Source: a bacterium
GTDB taxonomy: Bacteria > Eisenbacteria > RBG-16-71-46 > CAIMUX01
Assembly (NCBI GenBank): GCA_030431975.1
Contig: JAUIHP010000004.1
Span: forward strand, 252,001-316,000
DNA length: 64,000 bases
Direction: 5' to 3'
Part shown: positions 11,452 through 20,324 of the stretch, in pieces
Position numbering within the stretch: position 1 is the stretch's first letter
How the letters are laid out: the number at the start of each line of letters is the position of its first letter
Notes under the pieces: generated by a model
The model's database searches: none
The model's input: only the letters and a program-made list of their open reading frames with translations
Told to the model about the DNA's origin: nothing
Program-made: the position numbers and the translations under genes

Positions 11452-12627
11452 ATGCGAACCAAACCCCATCTCGTCCCGGCTTCGATCGTCCTTCTCGTCC
11501 TAGTCCTCGGCGGCTTCTGGTCTGCACGGTCGTCGGAGAGCGATGATCCGCGGAACTCGAACGCCCCCCAACAATCCAACGCGTCCGGAACGTCCGCGTC
11601 TGGGACATCCTCGTCGGAAGGGTCCGACGCGACCGCCGATCACGACGCGGAGCCGACCGCGCGCAAACTCGCTCCACTTCCGGTCGGCGGAGTTGTCGTC
11701 TCGGAAGAACCGTTCGTTCTGACCGTGTTCGGCGCAGGCCGCGCTGAGGCCGAGACGCGCTCCGTCCTTTCCAGTTCCGTCGGTGAAGTCGTTCGACGGG
11801 TTCGGGTGCGTCCCGGTGACGCGATCGAAGCAGGCCAGACCTTGGTTGAACTGGCGAGAGAGCCGTTTCAGTTGGGGCTCGAAGAAGCGGAATCCCGGTT
11901 GGCCCGTGCGGAACTCGATTTCGAGGCCCAGCTTTTCAACGACTCCGGGGCCGACGAAGCCAAACGACTTCGCGTCGCTCATCGAACAGGAAAGACGGAA
12001 GCCGAGCTGGCCTTGAAGAGAGCCGAGCGCGATCTGGCCGGGACCCGAGTCCGCGCTCCGTTTACCGGCCGTGTCGTTTCCGTTGATGCCAATCCCGGTC
12101 AGCGCGTGCAGCCAAACGAGCCGTTGGTCACCGTGCTCGATGATCGAAAGATCCGTCTGCCCATCGAAGTGTTGGAGAGTGATTTCGCCAGGCTCGAAGT
12201 GGGCGCCGCCGCTCGTGTCCGCTTTCCGGCGTTGGAAGGCCGAGTCTTTGACGGCGCCGTCTCGGCTTTGGGCGCGGAAGTCGATCCGGATCGGGGTATG
12301 GCCCTGGTCTACGTCGAGCTCGACAACACCGACGGTTCGATTCGTCCCGGCATGTACGCCGAAGTGGTTTTGGAAGCCGGTGTCTTTCCCGACCGGATCG
12401 CCATTCCGCGCGACGCTGTCCTGGAACGCAATCGTCGCTTGGTCGTTTTCCGCGCGATGAGCGGACGGGCGGAGTGGACCTATGTCGAAACGGGAATGGA
12501 GACCGACACCCAGATCGAGATTCTCTCGGGAATCGCCGCCACCGATACGGTTCTGGTCGAAGGACATTTGACGCTCGCCCATGGCGCGCCGGTCAAAGTC
12601 AAACTGCAGTCCGGGCGGGGAGACTAG
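11452..12627 (+). CDS. RND efflux membrane fusion protein (HlyD/AcrA family)
   Basis: A periplasmic adaptor of 391 residues that links RND pumps to an outer-membrane channel. The N-terminus is one hydrophobic anchor or signal segment (SIVLLVLVLGGFW), followed by a Ser/Thr-rich linker with short repeats. A split lipoyl domain is visible (GEVVRRVRVRPGDAIEAGQ, later GRVVSVDANPGQRVQPNEP) flanking a short helical hairpin, then the beta-barrel and membrane-proximal domains (IRPGMYAEVVLEAG, IPRDAVLERN). ATG 11452 has GGAAG only two bases upstream; a TTG at 11422 is an alternative. It is first in an operon with two RND pumps, divergent from egtB. The 252-bp intergenic region shows a TTGACT at 11388 but no convincing -10. 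Confidence 0.88.
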   Translation: MRTKPHLVPASIVLLVLVLGGFWSARSSESDDPRNSNAPQQSNASGTSASGTSSSEGSDATADHDAEPTARKLAPLPVGGVVVSEEPFVLTVFGAGRAEAETRSVLSSSVGEVVRRVRVRPGDAIEAGQTLVELAREPFQLGLEEAESRLARAELDFEAQLFNDSGADEAKRLRVAHRTGKTEAELALKRAERDLAGTRVRAPFTGRVVSVDANPGQRVQPNEPLVTVLDDRKIRLPIEVLESDFARLEVGAAARVRFPALEGRVFDGAVSALGAEVDPDRGMALVYVELDNTDGSIRPGMYAEVVLEAGVFPDRIAIPRDAVLERNRRLVVFRAMSGRAEWTYVETGMETDTQIEILSGIAATDTVLVEGHLTLAHGAPVKVKLQSGRGD

Positions 12628-12629
12628 GG

Positions 12630-15600
12630 GTGCATCTCTCCGAACTGGCCACGCGTCGTCCGGTCGCCACCTGCATGCTCGTTCTGGCCGGCGTTCTTCT
12701 CGGCTCCGTCAGCCTGAGTCGGCTCGAGGTCACACTCTTTCCCGACCTTTCCCCGTCGGAGATTCACGCTTGGGTGGGCTATCCCGACGCGGGGATTCAC
12801 GAAGTGGAAGAAGGGGTGGCGCGACCGATCGAGGAAGTTCTGGTCGGCGTCCCGGGTGTTCGTGGCTTGCGGACGGAAGTCCTGGCGGGCGGCGCCGAGT
12901 TCCACCTTCGACTGCAGCCGGGAGAAGATGCGGAACTGGTCGCGTTGGCCGTGCGGGAGCGGCTGGATGCCGTTCGCTGGGAACTTCCGGAAGGAGCGGA
13001 GCGACCTGTTCTCCTGAGCGGTGTGGGAGAGAGTCCTGCGTTCATCCTGGCCTTGGCCGCGCCGGACCAGGTCCTGGCATCAGAGTGGGCGGAGTCCGTG
13101 TTACGTCCCCGACTGGAGCAACTCGAAGGCATCGCCCGAGCTCAAGTCGTCGGCGCCCCGGAGCCGGAGATCACGATCGTTCCCGACGCCGCGCGTATGA
13201 ATGCGTACGGCGTCACCGTCGATGAACTCAACCGAGCGCTCGACCGAATCGATGTTCCTTCGGAAGGAGGAACGGTGCGTCGCCGTGGCGTTCGTTATGC
13301 GGTCGAGCTGGATGCCGGGATCGAATCTGCGGAGGACGTCGCCCGAGCCATCGTGCGCGAGGGCGCGCGTCCCTTGCGCATCCGCGACATCGCCGACGTC
13401 GAGGACGAGCATGTTTCCGAAGAGGGGTGGAGCCGGTTGGACGGCACACCTTCGGTCGGAGTTCTCGTCTACCGCTCGGCCGGGACGAATCTCGTGGCGA
13501 CGGCACGCAGTCTGAAAGAAGAACTCGCGCAGATCGAGGGCGAGGGCGCCCCCTACCAGACTCTTCTCCTGCAGGATCCGTCCCCGTTCGTCGAACAGTC
13601 CATCTCGGGAATTTGGCAGGCCGTGGTGTTGGGTGGCGGGCTGGCCTTTCTCGTGCTGGCCTACTTCCTGAGAGATGCCCGGTCCGCGTTGGTTTTGACG
13701 CTCTCGTTGCCGGCATCGGTACTGGTCTCGTTCGTCTTCTTCGAGCTGTTGGACGTGTCTCTCAACCTGATGTCTCTGGGCGGCATCGCTCTAGGTGTCG
13801 GAATGCTGGTCGACAACGGAATCGTCTGTCTGGAAAGCATCGACCGCTTCAAGGCGAAGGGTTGGGATGCCGTCGAGGCCGCTGGACGAGGAGCGCGGGA
13901 GATTGCGCAGCCGATCCTGGCCTCGACCCTGACGACCTGCGCCGTCTTTGTTCCGTTGGCGGCTGTTCCCGGTCCAATCGGCGGTTTGTTGCGGGACCAG
14001 GCCGTGGCCGTCGCGGTGTCGCTGTTCGTCAGTTTGATTCTGGCGCTGACCTTTCTGCCGACCCTGGCCGCACGATTGGGAGGTCGGTCTTCCGAAGTTC
14101 GTCGGCCAGGTTTCGGCATCTACCACCGCGCACTGCGTGCCACGTTGCGGCATCCGGGGTTGGCACTCGGGAGCGTCACTCTTCTCGTTCTCGTTTCCGT
14201 TGCTGTTCTGCAGTCCCGCCCGCGCGAGATTCTTCCGTCGATGAAGACGGACCAGCTGGAGTTTTCGCTGACCTTGCCCACGGGGACGGACGTGCAGGTT
14301 ACGGATCTGGCCGCTCGCGAGGTCGAGGGCTGGTTGCAACAGCGGGACGAAGTCGATCACGTGTTCAGCTCGGTGGGAACGGCCGGTGAGCTCATCCTCT
14401 CCCCCCACCGTCGTTTTCACCGAGCTACTTTCTTTGTCCGGCTTCGTTCCGGTGCCGAGAAGAGCCGGGCCGCACTGGCCGCTTCGCTTCAGGACAACTT
14501 CGCGGATCGCGGCTCCTGGGTGCTGGAGATGGGAGGGTCCCATCCCGAACTCGAGACCATCCTTCCGCGGGGAGAGGCAGCCCTGCTGTGTGAAGTGACC
14601 GGTCCGGATGCCGAGGTTGCCGCGGCATTGGCCGATGAGATGGCGGAACGGGCCAATGCTTCGGTCTCGGGCGCCGGCCTCGAGGTTCCCTTTCGCTTCG
14701 ATCGCGAAGAGTGGTCGCCGAGTTACGGACTGCGCCCGCGCGAGGAGTCACTGGCCCGTCTCGGCCTCTCTGAGGACCAGGTGCGTCGGGGAGCGGAAAG
14801 CCGACTGTCGGCTCAGGAACTGCGAGCCGTGCAACGCTTCGACCGTGAGATTCCGGTCACCGTGCGCCCGAAGGATGTGGGGTCGCCGAACACGGGAACG
14901 CTCTGGGCGGACGGCCGAAGGTTGCCCGCCCGCGAGGTCCTGGCCGGCGGGGTCATTCTCGAACCGGCCCACTTGTTGCGAGTCGATCAAACCCGCGTTT
15001 CCCGCGTCTCCTGGGACGGCCCTTTGCGCCAGGTGGAAACGGCGAAGGCCGCATTGGAAGAGGCACGCACGGGTTGGGACTGGCCGGATGGATACCGCTT
15101 CGAGTTCGCGGGTCTCCGAACCGAGTTGGAAGAGACTGGAGACGCCCTCGAGCGTTCGCTTCTTCTGTCCTTGGGGTTGGTGCTTCTGATCCTGGCCGCG
15201 CAGTTCGAGTCGTTGCTCCTTCCGTGGTTCGTGCTCGTGGCGCTTCCGTTGGCCCTCGTCGGCGTCGCCTTGGGACTGGCCGTGACCCAGGACTCTTTGA
15301 ATGCGATGTCCGCCGTCGGTTTGGTTGTGCTGGTCGGAATCGTCGTCAACGACGCCATTCTCAAAGTGGACCTTCTGCGACAAGCCGATTCGTCGCAGGT
15401 CGGTGTGGTTCGGGCGGTCTTTCAGGCGAGCCGACAGCGGTTTCGTCCCATCATCATGACGACCCTGACGACGACGTTGGCCTTGTTGCCGGTGTATCTG
15501 GGCGCAGGTCATGAACTGCGCGCGCCGCTGGCCACGACGGTCATTGGGGGGCTGACGAGCGCGACCGTTCTCACTCTCTTCGTCGTGCCGGTTGCCTTTG

Positions 15601-15662
15601 TTGCCGTGGCCACGATTCGCCGCCGTATGGTGCGACCCTCTCTTCGGTCGGCGGCATCATGA
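12630..15662 (+). CDS. RND efflux pump permease 1 (HAE1/AcrB-like)
   Basis: A 1010-residue inner-membrane, proton-driven RND transporter. GTG 12630 lies 2 bp after the fusion-protein stop, with GGGGAG as ribosome site, and gives the family start motif RRPVAT (residues 8-13). It shows the usual two repeats of one transmembrane helix, a large periplasmic loop and five helices. Helix 4 has GMLVDNGIV, so the first proton-relay Asp is present and the second is Asn. Helix 10 has GIVVNDAIL, with Asn where AcrB has the relay Lys; both variants are common outside the classic AcrB group. The stop overlaps the next ATG as ATGA. Two pumps with one adaptor recall MdtABC. No outer-membrane channel is encoded nearby. 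Confidence 0.92.
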   Translation: MHLSELATRRPVATCMLVLAGVLLGSVSLSRLEVTLFPDLSPSEIHAWVGYPDAGIHEVEEGVARPIEEVLVGVPGVRGLRTEVLAGGAEFHLRLQPGEDAELVALAVRERLDAVRWELPEGAERPVLLSGVGESPAFILALAAPDQVLASEWAESVLRPRLEQLEGIARAQVVGAPEPEITIVPDAARMNAYGVTVDELNRALDRIDVPSEGGTVRRRGVRYAVELDAGIESAEDVARAIVREGARPLRIRDIADVEDEHVSEEGWSRLDGTPSVGVLVYRSAGTNLVATARSLKEELAQIEGEGAPYQTLLLQDPSPFVEQSISGIWQAVVLGGGLAFLVLAYFLRDARSALVLTLSLPASVLVSFVFFELLDVSLNLMSLGGIALGVGMLVDNGIVCLESIDRFKAKGWDAVEAAGRGAREIAQPILASTLTTCAVFVPLAAVPGPIGGLLRDQAVAVAVSLFVSLILALTFLPTLAARLGGRSSEVRRPGFGIYHRALRATLRHPGLALGSVTLLVLVSVAVLQSRPREILPSMKTDQLEFSLTLPTGTDVQVTDLAAREVEGWLQQRDEVDHVFSSVGTAGELILSPHRRFHRATFFVRLRSGAEKSRAALAASLQDNFADRGSWVLEMGGSHPELETILPRGEAALLCEVTGPDAEVAAALADEMAERANASVSGAGLEVPFRFDREEWSPSYGLRPREESLARLGLSEDQVRRGAESRLSAQELRAVQRFDREIPVTVRPKDVGSPNTGTLWADGRRLPAREVLAGGVILEPAHLLRVDQTRVSRVSWDGPLRQVETAKAALEEARTGWDWPDGYRFEFAGLRTELEETGDALERSLLLSLGLVLLILAAQFESLLLPWFVLVALPLALVGVALGLAVTQDSLNAMSAVGLVVLVGIVVNDAILKVDLLRQADSSQVGVVRAVFQASRQRFRPIIMTTLTTTLALLPVYLGAGHELRAPLATTVIGGLTSATVLTLFVVPVAFVAVATIRRRMVRPSLRSAAS

Positions 15663-15742
15663 AACGCGAGATATCGAGCATCGTGTCGAGCGGTACCGGC
15701 ATGACGGGTGGCCTCTGTTTGCGTCGCGCGGTGGCGACATGA
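15659..15742 (+). CDS. Mini-ORF a between the two RND genes, coupled by ATGA on both sides
   Basis: A 27-codon reading frame whose ATG overlaps the first RND stop (ATGA at 15659-15662) and whose TGA overlaps the next mini-ORF start (ATGA at 15739-15742). It ends LRRAVAT, resembling the RRPVAT motif at the N-terminus of RND pumps. It may be a remnant of a duplicated 5' end acting as a translational relay. No independent protein function is suggested. Confidence 0.4.
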   Translation: MKREISSIVSSGTGMTGGLCLRRAVAT

Positions 15743-15790
15743 GGTGCCTAACCCACCCGGCGCGGCGATCGGTGGCGACATGAGGTGCCT
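15730..15790 (+). repeat. 41-bp-period tandem duplication of the second RND gene's 5' end
   Basis: The 20-base string GGTGGCGACATGAGGTGCCT occurs at 15730-15749 and again at 15771-15790, a 41-bp period; flanking bases are also partly conserved. Because 41 is not a multiple of three, the duplicated start region cannot be read in frame with the pump and is closed by a TGA that overlaps the true start. Confidence 0.85.
15739..15783 (+). CDS. Mini-ORF b, duplicated start of the second RND gene
   Basis: Fourteen codons, MRCLTHPARRSVAT, followed by TGA. This is a copy of the real pump N-terminus (MRCLIQPMRRPVAT) displaced by 41 bp. Both ends are ATGA overlaps, with mini-ORF a at 15739 and with the pump at 15780. 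It is probably translated only as a coupling leader. Confidence 0.4.
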   Translation: MRCLTHPARRSVAT

Positions 15791-18700
15791 CATCCAGCCG
15801 ATGCGTCGACCGGTCGCGACCTGGTCGATCTATCTGGCGGTGAGTTGGGTCGCGCTCAGTTCGCTTTCGGGTGTGCCGCTGTCGCTCGCGCCACCGACGG
15901 AAGAGCCCATGCTTTCGGTCACCGCCTTCTGGCGGGATGCCTCGCCGCGGCTGGTCGAAGCGCGCGTCACCCGGATGATCGAAGGCGAACTGCAACGCCT
16001 GCCGCGGGTGACCGAAGTACGTTCGGTCTCGAGCCGTGGGACGGCCCAGATTGATGCCAGCTTCGAAGTCGGTGCGCCGATGGAACGGATCCGTGTGCTG
16101 TTGCAGGACCGGCTCTCCGTTCTACGCAGTGCCTTGCCGCAGGACGTGAGTCCGCCGCAGATCCAGACCTACGTTCCGGAAGAGTTTGACGAGGGGATGT
16201 TCTTCGTTCTGCGCGCCAGTGGTCCCCAGGCTCCGGCTGCGCTGAGCTCCGCCTTGGAGAAGAAACTGCTACCTCGTCTGCTTTCGATTCCCGGCGTCGC
16301 CGGCGGGACGGTCTACGGCGGACCCCGCGAGCAGATTCGAATTGATCTGAACCCGGACAACGTCGCTCAGGGACGGATCGATCCCGGCCGTGCCGGTCAG
16401 GCGGTGGCGGAGGTCGGTGGACTGGAGACCCTGGGTACGGAGAGGCAGGGTTCGCACCGCATGCCGATCGTCTGGGAACGGCCCGAGGCCACGGCGGCCG
16501 CCGTGGCTGCGCGTCCCTCTTCACGAGGCCGCTATCGTCCGGTGACGCTCGGCGAGGTTGCAGATGTTCGGGAAGGTTGGGAAACGCCGCGGAGCATCGC
16601 GCGCGTCGACGGCGAACCGGCCGTCCAGGTTGTTCTCGAACGGGAGCCGGGCAGCAACGTCATCGAAGTTGCAGATGCACTGCATGCGGCGCTGGAACGT
16701 GCGGATGAGTTCCTTCCGCCGTGGGTCGAGTTGGAAGTGCTCCACGACCAGAGTGAGACCATCCGCGAAGAATTGGGAGCGCTCACGAACCGGGCCGGGT
16801 TCGCCGCCATCGCCATCTTCGTCGTGCTGCTGTTGAGCGGCCGCGGACTCCGCGCGTCCGTCGTCGTGCTTTCGACGCTCGTCTTCGTCTCGCTCTCGTC
16901 CCTGTTGCTGTTTCGGCTTTTCAATCTCGGTTTCAACCTCGTGACGTTGGCCGGTGTGGCCCTGGCCTTCGGCATGGCCGTCGACAACTCGATCGTGGTC
17001 CAGGAGAACGCAGCGGACCGTGCGCGTGGCCGGGGCCATCCGCTGCGGATCCTGGCCGCGACGCGCGAAGTGTTGTTTCCGTTGTTGGCCGCGACCGCAA
17101 CGACAGCGGTCGTGTTGTTACCCTTCCTTTACCTGAGCGGAGATCTGCGGCGGTACTACCTGCCCTTCGTTCTCTCCGTCGGGCTCTCCCTGACGGCGTC
17201 GTTGGTCGTGGCGCTGACGTTGACCCCGCTGCTGAGCCTTTGGGCTCTGCGTGGTCCAAGCAGGGGACGAGACCGAGAAGCCAGTCCGGAACGATTCTCG
17301 CCCCCGAAACCGATCGCACCTTCTGAAGAGGGCAGCACGGTCAGGCAATGGGCTACCAAGTCGGTATCCTCGATCGGATCGATTCGGCGCGTTCCGACGA
17401 AACTTGTCGAGAAGGCCGGGCGTTTTCACGCGGCAACTCTGTCCTGGGGACTTCGTCACCCGTGGCCGGTCGTTACGATGGCGACCTTGGTCTTTGCAGG
17501 ATCCGTCTGGGTCTTTCATGAACACGTCGACCGCGGAGCGTTCTTTCCTCCCGGCGGGGACACCGGGTTGCAGGTTGGGCTGGCTCTACCGCGCGGCGCC
17601 CAGGCCGACCGCACCGATTCCATCCTTCAGGAGTTCGAGAAGATCGTGCTCGAACACCCTCTGCGCGCACAAGGGTTCGTCACCCAGGTCGAAACGAGTA
17701 TTCGTGAGAATCGGGGAGGTATACGAGTTCGGCTGCATCCCGTGGTGGTCGGTTCCGCCATTCCCCAAGTGCTCAAGGATGAACTCAGCCAGCGTGCGGC
17801 CATGCTTTCCGGCGTCGATGTCAGCGTGTCCGGCTTCGGTCCCGGGTTCAATAGCGGCAGCAGCAACGTTTCGCCGTCCTACCAACTGCGCCTCAAGGGT
17901 CCCGACTTTGTCCGCCTGGAAGAGTTGGCTGAAGACCTGGGGCGCCGTCTCGAACGACATCCGCGTGTCCGCGACGTCGACACGCACGCGGTCGGCTGGA
18001 TGGTCGAGGGTGAGGTCGCTCTTCATTTCGTCCCGGAGATGGAAGAGCTGGAACGAAGCCGAGTGTCGCCTCGCCGTCTTGTCGAGTCGTTGAGTCCCGC
18101 ACTCGCGGGCGAGCTTTCGGAGTTCACCCTTCGACGTGCCGACGGTGAGATTCCCGCGCGGGTTCGCTGGAATGACGGGTCGGCGCCGGATCCGGCGGAG
18201 ATCGGGCGGTCTTTCCTTGTCACCGAAGACGGTCGGCGGATTCCCATGCAGAAGCTCTTCCGTACGGAAGACCGTCCTGTGCAAACCGAAATCCGAAGGC
18301 GCGATCAACAGTACGAGCGCGGCGTCGCCTTCGACTTTCGCGGACCGCGGCGCGTCGGGAGTCGATTTGTCACGTCTCTCGTCGAGGGAACCGAACTGCC
18401 GCCCGGATACACGTTGGAGGAGGGGATGGGGGTCTATCTGGGCCGTGATCAGGAACGGGAGATTCTCTGGGCCGTTCTCTTCGCCCTGACTCTCGTCTAC
18501 CTGGTCGCCGCGGCACTCTTCGAGAGTCTGCTTCTTCCGTTTGTCGCGCTCCTTTCGGTCCCCCTGTCTTTCGTGGGGATTCCACTTCTCTTCTGGGCCA
18601 CGGGGGATCCGTTCGACCGGACCGCCTACATCGGCTTGGTGCTCTTGGTGGGGATCGCCATCAACACTGCGCTTCTGTTTGTGCACCGGGCCGGAAAACT

Positions 18701-19043
18701 TCACTCCAGAGGAGTCGGAGCCGCCCAAGCCGCCGCACGAGCAGCTCGCGAGAGGGCGCGACCGATCCTTTTGACCACGGCCACGAGCGTGGCCGGGCTG
18801 CTTCCGTTGGCGCTCTTCGGGGATCCGGGTGCGGGTGATTCGTGGAGAGCCTTGGCTCTTTCGGCTTCGGCCGGGCTGCTGGCTTCCAGTTTCGTCACGC
18901 TCTGGATCCTGCCGCCGCTCTTTGTCCTGACGGCCCGCATCGGTGACGCATTGACCCGCCAGGCTCGGCGGGTTTGGAGGCGGGCTTCACCGTTGTCGGT
19001 GGCGGGGGACGCCACCCAGACCACGACTTCGTTTTCGACATAG
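15780..19043 (+). CDS. RND efflux pump permease 2 (HAE1/AcrB-like)
   Basis: A second RND transporter of 1087 residues. ATG 15780 is chosen because it begins the MRCLIQPMRRPVATW motif and overlaps mini-ORF b as ATGA; the frame is open back to a GTG at 15708, which is less likely. Helix 4 reads GMAVDNSIVVQENA and helix 10 GIAINTALLFV, so the second relay Asp and the relay Lys are absent, as in the first pump. A hydrophilic insertion of about 60 residues (roughly 495-555, Arg/Pro/Ser-rich) lies between helix 6 and the second half and explains the extra length. It probably forms a heteromeric pump with the upstream permease, as in MdtBC. Substrates are unknown. Confidence 0.9.
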   Translation: MRCLIQPMRRPVATWSIYLAVSWVALSSLSGVPLSLAPPTEEPMLSVTAFWRDASPRLVEARVTRMIEGELQRLPRVTEVRSVSSRGTAQIDASFEVGAPMERIRVLLQDRLSVLRSALPQDVSPPQIQTYVPEEFDEGMFFVLRASGPQAPAALSSALEKKLLPRLLSIPGVAGGTVYGGPREQIRIDLNPDNVAQGRIDPGRAGQAVAEVGGLETLGTERQGSHRMPIVWERPEATAAAVAARPSSRGRYRPVTLGEVADVREGWETPRSIARVDGEPAVQVVLEREPGSNVIEVADALHAALERADEFLPPWVELEVLHDQSETIREELGALTNRAGFAAIAIFVVLLLSGRGLRASVVVLSTLVFVSLSSLLLFRLFNLGFNLVTLAGVALAFGMAVDNSIVVQENAADRARGRGHPLRILAATREVLFPLLAATATTAVVLLPFLYLSGDLRRYYLPFVLSVGLSLTASLVVALTLTPLLSLWALRGPSRGRDREASPERFSPPKPIAPSEEGSTVRQWATKSVSSIGSIRRVPTKLVEKAGRFHAATLSWGLRHPWPVVTMATLVFAGSVWVFHEHVDRGAFFPPGGDTGLQVGLALPRGAQADRTDSILQEFEKIVLEHPLRAQGFVTQVETSIRENRGGIRVRLHPVVVGSAIPQVLKDELSQRAAMLSGVDVSVSGFGPGFNSGSSNVSPSYQLRLKGPDFVRLEELAEDLGRRLERHPRVRDVDTHAVGWMVEGEVALHFVPEMEELERSRVSPRRLVESLSPALAGELSEFTLRRADGEIPARVRWNDGSAPDPAEIGRSFLVTEDGRRIPMQKLFRTEDRPVQTEIRRRDQQYERGVAFDFRGPRRVGSRFVTSLVEGTELPPGYTLEEGMGVYLGRDQEREILWAVLFALTLVYLVAAALFESLLLPFVALLSVPLSFVGIPLLFWATGDPFDRTAYIGLVLLVGIAINTALLFVHRAGKLHSRGVGAAQAAARAARERARPILLTTATSVAGLLPLALFGDPGAGDSWRALALSASAGLLASSFVTLWILPPLFVLTARIGDALTRQARRVWRRASPLSVAGDATQTTTSFST

Positions 19044-19086
19044 ACCCAGAGCCGGGAATGGCCCCGGCCACACAAGGAGGAAACTC

Positions 19087-20268
19087 ATGACGTTCATCAC
19101 TCGATTTGCCTGGGGAGGATTCGTTTTCTGTCTCGGGCTCTTCCTGGTTCAGGTCGCCTTCGGCGCTCCGGAAAAGATGCATCGATCCGGACCGGAAGGG
19201 AATGGCGGCTACACCCTGACCGAGACGTGGTCGGTCGGAGGACCGGATGCCGACGACCCGGCGCAGTTCTACGAAAGACTCGGCAGCGTGTCGTTCGATG
19301 CCGACGGTCAGGGCCGGCTCTATGTTCTCGACAACGGGAATCACCGTGTCCAGGTCTTCGACAACAACGGCCGTTTTCTGCGATCGATCGGAAGCGAGGG
19401 CGAAGGCCCCGGAGAGTTCACGTTCGCCCGGGACATCTCCGTCAACGCCTCCGGACAGGTTGCGGTGTTTGACATGGGAACCGCGCGAATCAGCATCTTC
19501 GAGAACAATGGAAAGCTTCTTCGCGATCAGATCGTGCAGGGGCAGGTCAAAGAGATGTCGCTGCTCGACGACGGGACACTCGTTTGCTCCGTCTCCAACC
19601 GATCCGAACTCGTTGCTTTCGACAAGAACGGTGACGTCATCTGGGAGTACGGAAAGGTCGAGCCGAAGATGAACGTCCGCGAGATCAACATCGAAGGGGC
19701 CTACCAGACTGTGGCCAGCCGGTTGGTCATGCAGGGCCATCAGCCTCTTCTCGCCTCCGGGGGCGCCTACGGAGTTACCGCGTACCAGGATGGCGAGCCG
19801 GTCGCGGAGTGGAGTCGTCCCTTTGAGCGCCGGGCCGTGGAGCTGCCGGACATGAGTGCCGACGAAGAGGATGGAGGTCCGGTCGTCGTCATGATTCAGC
19901 GGGACGAAGGTTCGGGTGGTCATGGCGGCGGAACTTCGAACACCCGAAGCTGGAGTTCGTCCGACGGTGACGGCGAGACCATGACCTTCGATCTCGACGA
20001 CCTGCAGAACATGGTTCCGAAGCACGCTCCTGATCTTCGGGGACTCCTGGCCTGGCCGGATGGAAACACCTGGGTCGTGACCGGTGAGGGCGAGGATGAC
20101 GAGATGATCGTCGATGAGTGGAGCGAGGACGGAAGGTACCTGCGCCGCTTTTCCATTCCGCGGTACTCTTGGTTGACCGTGGGCGGCGAAGGGATCCTTT
20201 ACGGTCTCACGCACGACGAGGATGACTATCCGATCGTGCACCGGATCTCCGTGGAAGCCGTGAGCTGA
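19087..20268 (+). CDS. Exported NHL/6-bladed beta-propeller protein
   Basis: A 393-residue protein. AGGAGG lies 8 nt before ATG 19087. A signal peptide (about residues 1-27, ending VAFGA) is followed by NHL-type blades: GRLYVLDNGNHRVQVFDNNGRFLRS is the classic signature, then GQVAVFDMGTARISIFENNGKLLR. Later blades are less regular, and a Gly/Ser/Asp-rich acidic insertion (about 255-310) interrupts the propeller. Such proteins are periplasmic or surface-exposed binding scaffolds. It follows the RND operon after 43 bp that contain a GC-rich hairpin (19051-19068) and precedes the histidine kinase by 56 bp. It may be a sensor partner or an efflux-associated protein; neither is shown. Confidence 0.82.
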   Translation: MTFITRFAWGGFVFCLGLFLVQVAFGAPEKMHRSGPEGNGGYTLTETWSVGGPDADDPAQFYERLGSVSFDADGQGRLYVLDNGNHRVQVFDNNGRFLRSIGSEGEGPGEFTFARDISVNASGQVAVFDMGTARISIFENNGKLLRDQIVQGQVKEMSLLDDGTLVCSVSNRSELVAFDKNGDVIWEYGKVEPKMNVREINIEGAYQTVASRLVMQGHQPLLASGGAYGVTAYQDGEPVAEWSRPFERRAVELPDMSADEEDGGPVVVMIQRDEGSGGHGGGTSNTRSWSSSDGDGETMTFDLDDLQNMVPKHAPDLRGLLAWPDGNTWVVTGEGEDDEMIVDEWSEDGRYLRRFSIPRYSWLTVGGEGILYGLTHDEDDYPIVHRISVEAVS

Positions 20269-20324
20269 TCGGGGAGTCGTATCGCGGGCGAGGCGCGGAA
20301 AACTCTGATGGAACCGGAATCGCA

